64,000 bases of DNA from Halovulum marinum (GCF_009697225.1 NZ_WIND01000003.1:1-64000), one strand, 5' to 3'. Shown: positions 7,343-16,888, counted from the first letter of the stretch. Made by a program: numbers and translations. The notes: generated from the sequence alone by a model not told the origin.

Positions 7343-8629
7343 ATGCTCACCAAACCCACTTCGAGACGCGGCTTCCTGCGCGGCGGCGCGGCGCTGGCCG
7401 GCGGCGTCGCCATTGCCGGCATGCCCGCGCTGGCGCAGCAGGTCGCGCGCATCCGTGCCGGCGGCTATGTCGAAAGCCAGGAACAGCTGCGCCAGACCCT
7501 CGCCGTCTGGGAGGCATATTCCGAGGCCCACGAGGACGTCGAGATCGTCGCCGAGCTGACCAACTTCAGCGCGTTCACCGACAAGCTGGCGACCGAGGCC
7601 GCGGGCGGCAACGCGCCGGACTTCTTCAGCGTCAACGTCGACCTGATGGCCGAATACGCCAAGCGCGGCGTGATCCGCCCGCTGGACGAGTTCGTGCCCG
7701 ATCCGCTGAACCTGGACGACTACCTGGACGGCGCCGTGCGCGCGGTGTCGCGGGACGGGCAGCTGTTCGCCATCCCCAACGACGCGATCGCGCCGGCATG
7801 CATGATGAACACCGCGATGATCGAAAAGGCCGGGGTCGAGATCCCGCCCGACATGTGGACCTGGGAACAGCTCGGCGACATGGCCGTCGCGGTGCACGAG
7901 GCGCTCGGCCCCCGCGTGTGGGGGATCGAGGACAACGGCGGCAACTACATCCCCTGCGACATCTTCCTGCGCTCGATGGGCAAGTCGATGTTCACCCCCG
8001 AGCACACCTTCGGCTTCGAGGAGGACGACCTGGCCGCCTGGTACGCCTACTGGGCCGGCCTGCGCGAGCGCGGCGGCGTCCCGCCGGGCGACATCCAGGC
8101 GCTGTCGACCGGCGATCCCAGCCAGACCGGGATCGTCACCGGCCGCACCGCGATGTACCTGACCCTGACCGACTCGTTCGCCGGGCTGCAGTCGCTGATG
8201 ACCGACCCGATCCAGCTGCACCTGATGCCGAACGGTTTCGAGGGCGATGAGTTGAAGCAGCACCACTACGCCTATGCCGGCAACTCGACCGCACTGTGGT
8301 CGCAGAGCGAGCACCACGAGCGGGTCATCGACATCATCCGCTTCATGCACTTCGACCCGCAGGGGATCGAGATCTACTACCGCGGCAGCGGCATGGTGCC
8401 GGCCTCGAAGGCCGGGCGCGACGCGCTCGCGGCCGAGGGCGACGAGAACGAAAAGGCGATCGTGGCCTATCTCGACGTGCTCGAGAAGAACCCCGCGCCG
8501 CCGCGCCTGCCCGGCGTGCCCGGCATGAGCGGCATGCTGAGCCGCGCCAACGAGGGCGTCGCCTTCGGCAAGATGACCCCGAACGAGGCCGCGCGCCAGT
8601 TCATGCAGGAAGCCGGCGCGAAACTGTAA
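7343..8629 (+). CDS. ABC transporter sugar-type substrate-binding protein, Tat-exported
   Basis: 428-residue extracytoplasmic binding protein of the family-1 (MalE/UgpB-like) class. The N-terminus has a twin-arginine signal, SRRGFLRGGAALAGG, with a cleavage-type ALAQQ near residue 32, so export of a folded protein by Tat is expected. The GGAGGG at 7333-7338 sets the start. The mature protein has the GNAPDFFSVNVDLMAEYA segment typical of the class. It is the first gene of the rightward operon and is followed by a G+C-rich hairpin before the permeases. The ligand is unknown; the neighbouring isomerase and dehydrogenases suggest a sugar or polyol. Confidence 0.88.
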   Translation: MLTKPTSRRGFLRGGAALAGGVAIAGMPALAQQVARIRAGGYVESQEQLRQTLAVWEAYSEAHEDVEIVAELTNFSAFTDKLATEAAGGNAPDFFSVNVDLMAEYAKRGVIRPLDEFVPDPLNLDDYLDGAVRAVSRDGQLFAIPNDAIAPACMMNTAMIEKAGVEIPPDMWTWEQLGDMAVAVHEALGPRVWGIEDNGGNYIPCDIFLRSMGKSMFTPEHTFGFEEDDLAAWYAYWAGLRERGGVPPGDIQALSTGDPSQTGIVTGRTAMYLTLTDSFAGLQSLMTDPIQLHLMPNGFEGDELKQHHYAYAGNSTALWSQSEHHERVIDIIRFMHFDPQGIEIYYRGSGMVPASKAGRDALAAEGDENEKAIVAYLDVLEKNPAPPRLPGVPGMSGMLSRANEGVAFGKMTPNEAARQFMQEAGAKL

Positions 8630-8635
8630 CCGGGC

Positions 8636-8663
8636 CGGGCCCGTCGCACAGGCGCCGGGCCCG
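8636..8663 (+). terminator. Intercistronic hairpin after the binding-protein gene
   Basis: CGGGCCCG (8636-8643) pairs with CGGGCCCG (8656-8663) across a 12-base loop, seven bases past the binding-protein stop and before the permease. No T-tract follows. It probably protects the upstream message or partly attenuates transcription. Confidence 0.45.
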
Positions 8664-8691
8664 CCGCAACCCCTTCCCGGCCCGAGGCCAC

Positions 8692-9645
8692 ATGACCGCA
8701 CAAGATCTCGATACCCTCGCCGCGCCCGGAGCGGCGGTGCGCACGCCGCGCCGCCGCGGGCTGCTGCGCAACCGGCACGTCGTCGGCTATCTGTTCCTGT
8801 CGCCGTGGATCGTCGGCTTCCTGTGCCTGACGCTGGGCCCGATCCTGGCGTCGCTGTACCTGTCGATGACCTCGTACGACCTGTTCAACGCGCCGCAGTG
8901 GCTGGGGCTGGAGAATTACCGCAAGCTGTTCTTCGACGACGAGCGCTACCTGCAGTCGCTGTCGGTCACCTTCCGCTACGTGGCGATGTCGGTGCCGCTG
9001 AAACTGGCCTTCGCGCTGGGCGTGGCGATGCTGCTGAACCGCGGCCTCGCCGGGCTGGGGTTCTACCGCTCGATCTACTACCTGCCGTCGCTGCTGGGCG
9101 GCAGCGTGGCGATCGCGATCATGTGGCGGCAGATCTTCTCCTACGACGGGGTGATCAACCGGATCTTGGAGCAGTTCGGCATCTTCGGGCCGAGCTGGAT
9201 CTCGAATCCGGACTACTCGCTGTACACGCTGGTCACGCTGGCGGTGTGGCAGTTCGGCTCGCCCATGGTGATCTTCCTGGCCGGGCTGAAGCAGATCCCG
9301 CAGGACCTGTACGATGCCGCCGCGATCGACGGCGCCGGGCCGCTGCACAAGTTCTTCTTCGTGACGCTGCCGATGCTGACGCCGATCATCTTCTTCAACT
9401 TCGTGATGCAGCTGATCGGCGCGTTCCAGGCGTTCACGCCGTCCTACATCATCTCGAACGGGACCGGCGGACCGGCGGACAGCACGCTGTTCTACACGCT
9501 CTACCTCTACGAGCAGGGCTTCACCAACTTCCGCATGGGCTATGCCTCGGCGATCGCCTGGATCCTGGTCGGCATCATCGCCTCGGCCACGGCGATCTCG
9601 TTCCTCTCGGCAAAGTACTGGGTGCACTATGGCGACGAAGACTGA
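8692..9645 (+). CDS. Sugar ABC transporter permease (MalF-type)
   Basis: 317-residue inner-membrane permease with about six transmembrane segments. The first begins at HVVGYLFLSPWIVGFLCL. The cytoplasmic EAA loop that docks the ATPase reads YDAAAIDGAGPLHKFFFVTL (about 205-224). The arginine-rich N-terminus fits an inside-facing start. It lies between the binding protein and the second permease, whose start codon falls inside the last 17 bases of this gene. Confidence 0.9.
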   Translation: MTAQDLDTLAAPGAAVRTPRRRGLLRNRHVVGYLFLSPWIVGFLCLTLGPILASLYLSMTSYDLFNAPQWLGLENYRKLFFDDERYLQSLSVTFRYVAMSVPLKLAFALGVAMLLNRGLAGLGFYRSIYYLPSLLGGSVAIAIMWRQIFSYDGVINRILEQFGIFGPSWISNPDYSLYTLVTLAVWQFGSPMVIFLAGLKQIPQDLYDAAAIDGAGPLHKFFFVTLPMLTPIIFFNFVMQLIGAFQAFTPSYIISNGTGGPADSTLFYTLYLYEQGFTNFRMGYASAIAWILVGIIASATAISFLSAKYWVHYGDED

Positions 9646-10489
9646 CAGCCCCGGGCGGGCGTTCCGCCCGCGCCGGTTCATGCTGCACGCCGCGCTGGTG
9701 GCCGGCGCGTTCATCATGCTCTACCCGCTGCTGTGGCTGGCCAGCGCTTCGGTCAAGCCTTCGACACTGATCTTCTCGGACCCCAGCCTGATCCCGGGCG
9801 AGATCCGCCTGCAGAACTACGTCGAGGGCTGGCACGGCGCCGCGAACTCGTTCGGGGTATTCTTCGCCAACAGCTTCCTGATCGCCACGCTTGCGGTGAT
9901 CGGCAACACCCTGGCCTGCAGCCTCGTGGCCTATGCCTTCGCGCGGCTCGAATTCGCGTTCAAGAAAACGCTGTTCGCGCTGATGCTGGTGACGATCATG
10001 CTGCCGCTGCACGCCACGCTGATCCCGCAGTACATTCTTTTCAACGGGCTGGGCTGGATCAACACCATCCTGCCGATCGTGGTGCCGAAGTTCCTGGCCG
10101 TGGACGCCTTCTTCGTGTTCCTGATGGTGCAGTTCATCCGCGGCATCCCGCGCGAGCTGGACGAGGCGGCGGCGATCGACGGCGCCGGGCCGATCCGGAT
10201 CTACGTCTCGATCATCCTGCCGCTGCTGTCGCCGGCGCTGGTGACCACGGCGGTGTTCTCGTTCCTCTGGACCTACGAGGATTTCCTGACGCCGCTGGTC
10301 TACCTGACCTCGATCGACAACTACACCGTGCCGCAGGGGCTGCGCCTGTTCATGGCTTCGACCGGGGTGTCGGCCTGGGGCCCGATGCTGGCGATGTCGC
10401 TGCTGTCGCTGGTGCCGCTGTTCGTCATCTTCTTCCTGTTCCAGCGGCGCCTGATCGAAGGCATCGCGACCACCGGCCTGAAGGGCTGA
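9629..10489 (+). CDS. Sugar ABC transporter permease (MalG-type)
   Basis: 286-residue second permease with about six membrane segments, the first being LVAGAFIMLYPLLWLASAS. Its EAA motif ELDEAAAIDGAGPIRIYVSI sits near residues 174-193. The chosen ATG (9629) overlaps the upstream gene by 17 bases, so the genes are likely translationally coupled. It forms the heterodimeric channel with the preceding permease. Confidence 0.9.
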   Translation: MATKTDSPGRAFRPRRFMLHAALVAGAFIMLYPLLWLASASVKPSTLIFSDPSLIPGEIRLQNYVEGWHGAANSFGVFFANSFLIATLAVIGNTLACSLVAYAFARLEFAFKKTLFALMLVTIMLPLHATLIPQYILFNGLGWINTILPIVVPKFLAVDAFFVFLMVQFIRGIPRELDEAAAIDGAGPIRIYVSIILPLLSPALVTTAVFSFLWTYEDFLTPLVYLTSIDNYTVPQGLRLFMASTGVSAWGPMLAMSLLSLVPLFVIFFLFQRRLIEGIATTGLKG

Positions 10490-10508
10490 ACACTTTCCGA
10501 GGATATCA

Positions 10509-11339
10509 ATGCCAAGACCCGCCATCACCGTCTTCACCAAGCCCTGGACCGAGGATCTGGGGGCCATGGCCGACAAGCTGGCCGCGCTGGGCGTGGACGG
10601 CGTCGAACTGGCCGTCCGCCCCGGCTACCAGGTGGTGCCGGAGACCGTGTCCCGCGACCTGCCCCGCGCCGCCGCCCGGCTGGCCGAGTCGGGGCTGACC
10701 GTGCCCAGCATCGCCAGCGGCTATGACGAGGCCACCATCGCCGCCTGCGGCGAGGCCGGCGTCGGGGTGATCCGCATCTGCGCCGGCATCGACATGGCCA
10801 AGGGCTACCTGGCCTCGGTCGACGCCTACCGGCGCGCGTTCGACGCCGCCCTGCCGGCGCTGGAGAAGCACGGCGTCGCGATCGGCGTGCAGAACCATCA
10901 CGGCCACAACGTCGGCAGCGCCATCGGCCTGCGCCACATGCTCGAGGGCTATGATCCGCGCCAGGTCTGCGCGGTGCTGGACATGGCGCACTGCGCGCTG
11001 GACGGCGAGCCTGTCGACATGGCGGTGGACATCGTCAAGGACAGGATGAACGGGCTGGTGAACTTCAAGAGCGCCTACTACCACCGCGTCACCGGCCCCG
11101 AGGAGGACGAGGCGCGCTTCCGCGTGCAATGGACCACCCACGACCACGGCGGCTATTCCTGGCGCGCGCTGGTGCAGGAGCTGCGGAAGATCGGCTTCGA
11201 GGGCACGTTCTGCATGCCCGCCGAGTACTCGCCGCCGTTCGGAGTGGAGGGCAAGCAGCGCATGGGCGATGCGCCGCTGCCGCTGCTCCGGCACGACCTG
11301 GCGCATCTGCGCGCGCTCATCGACGACATCTACGGCTGA
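10509..11339 (+). CDS. Sugar phosphate isomerase/epimerase-like TIM-barrel protein
   Basis: 276-residue protein of the xylose-isomerase-like TIM-barrel superfamily (AP endonuclease 2 fold). Visible features are LAALGVDGVELAV near the N-terminus, IGVQNHHGHNVGS (about 119-131) and VLDMAHCALDGEP (about 157-169), which supply acidic and histidine metal ligands. Members include inosose dehydratases, hydroxypyruvate isomerases and 3-dehydro-sugar epimerases. It follows the permeases by 19 bases, so it likely acts on the imported compound. A more exact assignment is not possible from the sequence alone. Confidence 0.75.
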   Translation: MPRPAITVFTKPWTEDLGAMADKLAALGVDGVELAVRPGYQVVPETVSRDLPRAAARLAESGLTVPSIASGYDEATIAACGEAGVGVIRICAGIDMAKGYLASVDAYRRAFDAALPALEKHGVAIGVQNHHGHNVGSAIGLRHMLEGYDPRQVCAVLDMAHCALDGEPVDMAVDIVKDRMNGLVNFKSAYYHRVTGPEEDEARFRVQWTTHDHGGYSWRALVQELRKIGFEGTFCMPAEYSPPFGVEGKQRMGDAPLPLLRHDLAHLRALIDDIYG

Positions 11340-11352
11340 GCCCGGAGGGACC

Positions 11353-12097
11353 ATGGACATGCAGGGCAAGACCGCCGTCGTCACCGGCGGTGGCCGCGAC
11401 ATCGGCCGCGCCACCGCGATGGCGCTGGCCGAGGCCGGCGCGCGTGGCGATCAACTACCACAGCAGCGGCGCGGGGGCCGAAACCGCCGTCGCCGAGATC
11501 GAGGCGGCGGGCGGCGAGGCCCTGGCGCTGCAGGGCGACATGACCCGCGCCGCGGACGCCGCCGCGCTGATCGCCGCGGCCGTCGAGCGCTGGGGCAGCC
11601 TCGATGCGCTGGTGCACGTCACTGGCGGGCTGGTGGCGCGCAAGCCGATCCCCGAGATCACCGCCGAACACTGGCAGACGGTGATGGACCTGAACGTCAC
11701 CTCGCTGCTCCATGTGGTGCAGGCGGCGCTGCCGCATTTCAACGACGGCGGCGCGATCGTCGCGCTGGCCTCGCAGGCGGGCCGCGACGGCGGCGGCACG
11801 GGCGCGGTCGCCTACGGCGCATCGAAGGGCGCGGTGATGAGCATGACCCGCGCCATGGCCAAGGAACTGGGGCCGAAGCTGCGGGTGAACGCGATCTGCC
11901 CCGGCATGATCGACACCGATTTCCACAACGTGTTCTCGCAGCCCGAGGCGCGCCGGAAGACTGCCGGGAACACGCCGCTGAAGCGCGAGGGCACCTCCGA
12001 GGATGTCGGCAACCTGGCCTGCTACCTGGCCTCCGACCGCGCCGCGTTCATCACCGGGGCCTGCGTCGACATCAACGGCGGCACGCTGTTCTCGTAG
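11353..12097 (+). pseudogene. SDR-family dehydrogenase gene with a frameshift
   Basis: A classical SDR split between two frames. The first frame encodes GKTAVVTGGGRDIGRATAMA, ending at EAGA; the second resumes at RVAINYHSSGAG and runs through the GGLVARKP segment, ASQAGRDG, YGASK and the usual C-terminal INGGT. The break lies at about 11440-11446, where the run gccggcgcgcgtggc lacks two bases compared with an in-frame version; loss of one CG unit from a GC-dinucleotide run explains it. The reading frame after the shift is otherwise intact with strong codon bias, so the lesion is recent or a sequencing error. GGAGGG at 11344-11349 favours starting at 11353 or 11359. Confidence 0.8.
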
Positions 12098-12122
12098 TGC
12101 GGCGCCGGTTGCGGCGCCGCAC
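12097..12122. terminator. Bidirectional terminator between convergent SDR and ThDP-enzyme genes
   Basis: Perfect 10-base stem GTGCGGCGCC (12097-12106) and GGCGCCGCAC (12113-12122) with a six-base loop. The first base is the last base of the SDR stop codon. It separates two convergent operons. No T-tract is seen. Confidence 0.6.
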
Positions 12123-12126
12123 GGTC

Positions 12127-13818
12127 TCAGCCACGCCCGGCGGCGGCCTCGCGCAGTTTCGTGATCGTGGTGCGCGACGAGATCTGCTCGGGATCGGTCA
12201 GCAGTTCGATCACCGCCGGCCGGCCGCTGGCCCGCGCCCGCTCCAGCGCCGGGGCGAAGTCCCCGGTCCGGGTGACGCGTTCGGCATGGGCGCCGAGGCC
12301 CTCGGCCATGCGGCAGAAATCGCCGTTGCCCAGGCTGGTGCCCGAGACGCGGCCGGGGTGGTCCCGCTCCTGGTGCATGCGGATGGTGCCGTACATGCCG
12401 TTGTTGAACAGCAGCACGATCGGGGTCGCGCCGTACTGCGCGGCGGTGGCCAGCTCGTTGCCGCTCATCATGAAGCCGCCGTCGCCGACGAAGCCCAGCA
12501 CCAGCCGGTCGGGGTGCTTCAGCGCCGCCGCCACCGCCGCCGGCACCGCGTAGCCCATCGCGCCGCAGGTCGAGCCCAGCTCGCGCCCCGGACGGCCGAA
12601 GCGCAGGAACCGCTGCGCCCAGCCGGTGTGGTTGCCCGCATCCAGCGTCACGATCGTGTCCGCCGGCAGCCCGTCGCGCAGCTGCGCCAGCGCCACGCCC
12701 ATGTCCAGCGGCCAGGCGCCGTGCGCCGGCACCTCGGTGTCGGCCAGATACTCGGCGTGCAAGGCCCGGCACCAGCCGTCCCAGGCCCCTGCCCGGCCCA
12801 GGTCGAGGTCCGCCAGGCGGCGCGCCGCCGCCGCCGGCGTGCTGACAAGGCCGAGGTCCGGCGCGTAGACCCGGCCAAGCTCGTCCGGGTCGGGATAGAC
12901 GTGCACCAGCCGCACGCCCGGCTCGGGCGGGCGGATGGTCTCGTAGGTGCGGGTGGTCATCTCGCCCAGCCGCGCGCCGATCACCAGCAGCAGGTCGGCC
13001 TCCTTCAGCCGGGAATACAGCGAGGGCACGGTCGAGGTGCCGAAATCGCCGGCGAACACCGGCGAGGCGGCGGCGACGATGTCCTGGCGCCGGAACGAGC
13101 AGGCCACGGGGATGCCGTTGCGCTCGGCGAAGCGGGTGATGTCGGCGCAGGCCGCCGCGTCCCAGCCCGAACCGCCGACCAGCAGCAGCGGCCGCTCGGC
13201 CGCCGCCAGCTCGGCGCGGACCGCGTCGACCGCCTCGGGCGACAGCGTGGCCTGCGCCGGCACGAACGGGCGGCTGTCGGCGACCCGGACGGTCTGGGTC
13301 AGCATGTCCTCGGGCAGCGCGATCACCACCGGCCCCGGCCGGCCCGAGGTGGCGACGCGGAACGCCCGCGCCATGTACTCGGGAATGCGCGCGGCATCGT
13401 CGATCTGCGTCGCCCACTTGGCGACGGTGCCGAACATGGCGCGATAGTCGATCTCCTGGAACGCCTCGCGGTCGGTGGTGTCGCGGGCGATCTGCCCCAC
13501 CAGCAGGATCATCGGCGTGCTGTCCTGCTGTGCGATGTGAACGCCGATGGCCGCGTGGCAGGCGCCGGGTCCGCGGGTGACCATGGCGATGCCGGGCCGG
13601 CCGGTCAGCTTGCCGTAGGCCTCGGCCATGTTCGCCGCCCCGGCCTCGTGCCGGGCGTTGATCAGCGCGAAGCGATCGCCGGTGTCGTGCAGCGCGTCCA
13701 GCACCTCGAGATAGCTTTCCCCGGGCACGCAGAACGCGGTGTCGGCGCCGTGCAGCAGCAACTGGTCGACCAGCACCTGTCCGCCGGTGCGCGCGCCGGG
13801 CTCCGACCGTTTCAGCAT
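12127..13818 (-). CDS. Thiamine-diphosphate-dependent enzyme (acetolactate synthase-like)
   Basis: 563-residue ThDP enzyme of the acetolactate synthase/carboligase superfamily. The N-terminal domain holds the catalytic glutamate in INARHEAGAANMAEAYG (Glu near residue 50). A central domain follows, and the C-terminal ThDP site reads GDGGFMMSGNELATAAQYG, ending in the NN motif (FNNGMYG). It is the last gene of the leftward TAXI-TRAP operon, 23 bases after the permease; the start at 13818 follows GAGAAGGAGA. Relatives include glyoxylate carboligase, benzoylformate decarboxylase and sulfoacetaldehyde acetyltransferase. The family motifs do not fix the substrate; a 2-keto acid or aldehyde from the imported carboxylate is inferred. 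Confidence 0.8.
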   Translation of the reverse strand: MLKRSEPGARTGGQVLVDQLLLHGADTAFCVPGESYLEVLDALHDTGDRFALINARHEAGAANMAEAYGKLTGRPGIAMVTRGPGACHAAIGVHIAQQDSTPMILLVGQIARDTTDREAFQEIDYRAMFGTVAKWATQIDDAARIPEYMARAFRVATSGRPGPVVIALPEDMLTQTVRVADSRPFVPAQATLSPEAVDAVRAELAAAERPLLLVGGSGWDAAACADITRFAERNGIPVACSFRRQDIVAAASPVFAGDFGTSTVPSLYSRLKEADLLLVIGARLGEMTTRTYETIRPPEPGVRLVHVYPDPDELGRVYAPDLGLVSTPAAAARRLADLDLGRAGAWDGWCRALHAEYLADTEVPAHGAWPLDMGVALAQLRDGLPADTIVTLDAGNHTGWAQRFLRFGRPGRELGSTCGAMGYAVPAAVAAALKHPDRLVLGFVGDGGFMMSGNELATAAQYGATPIVLLFNNGMYGTIRMHQERDHPGRVSGTSLGNGDFCRMAEGLGAHAERVTRTGDFAPALERARASGRPAVIELLTDPEQISSRTTITKLREAAAGRG

Positions 13819-13841
13819 CCTGTTGTCTCCTTCTCGAACCT

Positions 13842-15710
13842 TCACTCGCCGGTCGACAGCGCCGGCGCCGCGGGGCGCGTCGCCTGCCGCGCCAGGACCA
13901 GCCCGGCGCAGGCCAGCCCCGCCAGCGTCAGCCGCCAGTCGGGATAGATCAGCAGCAGCGCCGCAGCGAACGTTATCATCGCCTGCCAGATCCGCAGCCG
14001 GCCGAAGAAATAGCGCTGCAGCGCCGCCGCCAGCAGGATCACCCCCAGCGTCGCCTGCAATACCACCACGATCACCCGGACGGTGTCACCCTGCATCAGG
14101 ATCGCCGGCTCGTAGACGAACATGAACGGCACGATGAAGCCGGTCGCGCCCAGTTTCACCGCCGCCACGCTGGCCTCGACGATGCGCGCCTTGGACAGGG
14201 TGTTGGCGGCATAGACCGCCATCGCCACCGGCGGCGTGATCGCCGACAGGATCGCGAAGTAGAACACGAACAGGTGCGCCGCCTCGACCTGCACCCCCAG
14301 CTTGACCAGCGCCGGCACCAGCAGCGCCACCTGCACGATGTAGGCCGGCGTCGTCGGCATCCCCATGCCCAGGATGATCCCCGCCACCATCGACAGCAGC
14401 AGCGCGATCAGCAGCTTGTCCTCGGCCGCCGAGATCACGAAGTTCGAGAACGTCAGCCCCAGCCCGGTGATGTCGATCACGCCGACCACGATCCCGGCGC
14501 AGGCGCTGGCGGCGGCGATCGACAGCACGTTGCGCGCGCCGTTCTCCAGCGCCAGAAGGATGTTGTCCAGCGTCACGTAGTGCCGCGTCGTGCGCCGCAG
14601 GAAGGCGGTCGGCACCACCGACAGGATCCCGCACAGCGCCGAGAACGGCGCCGAATAGCCCATCAGCAGCACGCCGACGATCACCGCCAGCGGCAGGAAC
14701 AGGTGGCCGCGCTCGCGCAGCACCAGGCCCATCGGCACCTGGTCCTCCTTGGGGATCGAGCCGATGTTGCGGCGCTTGGCCTCGAAATGCACCGCCGCGA
14801 ACAGCGCGACGTAGAACAGGATCGCCGGCGCGATGGCGTAGGTGGCGACCGTCAGGTAGCCGACGCCCAGGTATTCGGCCATCACGAAGGCGGCGGCGCC
14901 CATCACCGGCGGCATGATCTGCCCGCCGGTCGAGGCCACCGCCTCGACCGCGCCGGAGAACGCCGGGGTGAAGCCCATGCGCTTCATCAGCGGGATCGAG
15001 AAGGTGCCGGTGGTCATCACGTTCGCCACCGCCGAGCCCGAGACCGAGCCGAACATCCCCGAGGTCACGCAGGCGACCTTGGCCGGCCCGCCGGCCTGCC
15101 GCCCGGTCAGCGCCACGGCGAAGTCCATGAACAGCTGGCCGACGCCCATGCGCTCGACCAGGCTGCCGAAGATGATGAACAGCACCATGTAGGTCGCCGA
15201 GACCGCGATCGGGATGCCGAAGATCCCCTCGGTGGTCATCATCAGCTGCTCCAGGATCACGCTGGGCAGCGTCGAGGTGAAGAAGAAGCCGTAGGCCAGG
15301 AAGGCGATCGCGGTCAGCGGCAGCACCGGCCCCAGCATCCGCCGCGTCGCCTCCAGCACCAGCAGCACCAGCACCACGGCCACCGCCAGGTCGACCGGCG
15401 TCAGCGGGTCGACGTAGATGAAGCGGCTGTAGAGGTAGTCGAGGTTCAGCGACGGATAGAGCGCGGCCGCAAGGCCCGCGACCGCCAGCGGGATGTCGTA
15501 CCAGGCGGTGCGGCTGGTCAGCATTCCGCGGCGGTCCACGGTGATGAAGATCAGCAGCAGCGCCAGCGCGACATGGGTGCCGCGCATCACATAGGGGCCG
15601 GGCGTGCCGACGAAGGCGACGTAGAGATGCCAGAGCGCCATCCCCACCAGCGTGATCCGCGCCAGCCGGGCCAGCAGCGGTATGTCGTCCGCGAAAATCG
15701 ACAGGCGCAT
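13842..15710 (-). CDS. TRAP transporter fused permease (4TM + 12TM, TAXI-associated)
   Basis: 622-residue inner-membrane protein in which the small (DctQ-like) and large (DctM-like) TRAP subunits are fused, the usual form for TAXI systems. The N-terminal part has hydrophobic segments around VALALLLIFIT and IPLAVAGLAAALYPS. The large domain has GSVSGSAVANVMTTGTFSIP (about 224-243) and GMGMPTTPAYIVQ. GGAGGACTTC before the ATG sets the start. It pairs with the binding protein at 15810-16763 for Na+- or H+-driven uptake of an organic acid. Confidence 0.92.
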   Translation of the reverse strand: MRLSIFADDIPLLARLARITLVGMALWHLYVAFVGTPGPYVMRGTHVALALLLIFITVDRRGMLTSRTAWYDIPLAVAGLAAALYPSLNLDYLYSRFIYVDPLTPVDLAVAVVLVLLVLEATRRMLGPVLPLTAIAFLAYGFFFTSTLPSVILEQLMMTTEGIFGIPIAVSATYMVLFIIFGSLVERMGVGQLFMDFAVALTGRQAGGPAKVACVTSGMFGSVSGSAVANVMTTGTFSIPLMKRMGFTPAFSGAVEAVASTGGQIMPPVMGAAAFVMAEYLGVGYLTVATYAIAPAILFYVALFAAVHFEAKRRNIGSIPKEDQVPMGLVLRERGHLFLPLAVIVGVLLMGYSAPFSALCGILSVVPTAFLRRTTRHYVTLDNILLALENGARNVLSIAAASACAGIVVGVIDITGLGLTFSNFVISAAEDKLLIALLLSMVAGIILGMGMPTTPAYIVQVALLVPALVKLGVQVEAAHLFVFYFAILSAITPPVAMAVYAANTLSKARIVEASVAAVKLGATGFIVPFMFVYEPAILMQGDTVRVIVVVLQATLGVILLAAALQRYFFGRLRIWQAMITFAAALLLIYPDWRLTLAGLACAGLVLARQATRPAAPALSTGE

Positions 15711-15747
15711 GAAGTCCTCCGGAGAGCTGGCGCAGGTAGCGGAAAAC

Positions 15748-15773
15748 GGGCGGCGCCGGGACAGGCGCCGCCC
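15748..15773 (-). terminator. Intercistronic hairpin after the TAXI binding-protein gene
   Basis: Perfect 10-base stem (15748-15757 with 15764-15773, loop of six), 36 bases past the binding-protein stop. On the minus strand the hairpin is followed by GTTTTCC, so it resembles a leaky intrinsic terminator that would lower expression of the permease relative to the binding protein. Confidence 0.6.
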
Positions 15774-15809
15774 GCGCGGCCCGGAAACGGCCCCGGGCCG
15801 GCTGGGGGC

Positions 15810-16763
15810 TCAGCCGTCGAACGAGATGCCGCGTTCCTCGTAGAACTCCTTCGCCGCCGGGTGCATCGGCACGCCGATGTCGGTGGCCATCTCCTCGGCG
15901 GTCAGGTTCGACATGCTCTTGTTGATCGCGGCCATCGAGTCGAGGTTGTCCAGCACCGCCGACAGCACCTGCTTGACGATCGCGCCGTCGAAGTCGCAGT
16001 CGGCGATCATGTGGGTGTCGTAGGTGACGGCGTTCACCTCCTCGTCGACGCCGGGATAGGCGCCGGCCGGCACCTTGCGCAGCTGGAAGGCGGCGTTCTG
16101 TTCCTTGAACATCCTGAAGGTTTCCTCGTCGATGCCGACCACGTCGATGTCGCGGGACGAGGCGATGTCCATCACCGCGCCGGCCGGCATCGCCGTGCCC
16201 AGGGTGAACACGTCGGCATGGCCGTCCTTCATCATCGACGCGCTGTCCGAGTACGAGACGTGGCTGACGTCGTCCAGATCGTCGTAGCTCAGCCCGACCG
16301 AGGCCAGCGCCGCCTTGGTCAGCAGCTCGCCGGTGTGGCCGTTCTGCTGCGTGGTCAGCCGCTTGCCCTTGAAGTCGGCCAGCGTCTCGATCCCGGCGCT
16401 GTCCAGGGCGATGATCTGGAAGTACTGCGGGTACAGCACGCCCAGGTTGCAGACGTTTTCCGTCGCCTGGCGGAACGGCTCCTTGCCGGTCTGCCCGTCG
16501 ACGGTCGAGATCGAGTTGGCGAAGGCGATCGGGAACCGCCCGCTGTCGACGCCGACCACGTTGGCGACGCCCGCGCCCGGGGTGACGGTGATGGTGACGT
16601 CCGGGTTGGCCTTCTCGACCGCCGCCTTGATCGCCCCGCCCACCGGGAACCACGACCCGCCCTGCGAGCCGGTGGCGAACACGAACTCCTGCGCCTGCGC
16701 GCCTCCGCCGGCCATGGCGATGGCCAGAACGCCTGCCCGAGCGGCCAGTTTCAGTGTGAACAT
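15810..16763 (-). CDS. TAXI-family TRAP transporter solute-binding protein
   Basis: 317-residue periplasmic binding protein with a Sec signal peptide (AARAGVLAIAMAGGGAQAQ, cleavage near residue 24). The mature start EFVFATGSQGGSWFPVGGAI is the TAXI hallmark glycine-rich ligand loop. GGGAGGAAACTC precedes the ATG. It is the first gene of a leftward operon with the fused permease and the ThDP enzyme, and it is divergent from two GntR genes. TAXI proteins commonly bind 2-oxoglutarate, glutamate or other carboxylates; the ligand here is not evident. Confidence 0.92.
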   Translation of the reverse strand: MFTLKLAARAGVLAIAMAGGGAQAQEFVFATGSQGGSWFPVGGAIKAAVEKANPDVTITVTPGAGVANVVGVDSGRFPIAFANSISTVDGQTGKEPFRQATENVCNLGVLYPQYFQIIALDSAGIETLADFKGKRLTTQQNGHTGELLTKAALASVGLSYDDLDDVSHVSYSDSASMMKDGHADVFTLGTAMPAGAVMDIASSRDIDVVGIDEETFRMFKEQNAAFQLRKVPAGAYPGVDEEVNAVTYDTHMIADCDFDGAIVKQVLSAVLDNLDSMAAINKSMSNLTAEEMATDIGVPMHPAAKEFYEERGISFDG

Positions 16764-16888
16764 GAGTTTCCTCCCAACATTTGTTTTCGGCGCTTATGCG
16801 CCGCCGGCCCCGGTCGCGCCGGATGGGCCGCCGCCGTGGCGACGCCCCGCGCCGCGACCCGCCGCCAGCTTCCGGAGGCCATCGCTAC

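Noticed and set aside
11435-11450. Programmed frameshifting in the SDR gene
   Set aside because: There is no slippery heptamer or downstream stimulatory structure that is convincing; a two-base loss in a GC run is simpler.
11381-13417. 678-residue minus-strand frame over the SDR and ThDP genes
   Set aside because: It is a frame-shifted reading of the ThDP gene followed by antisense SDR; no recognisable domain.
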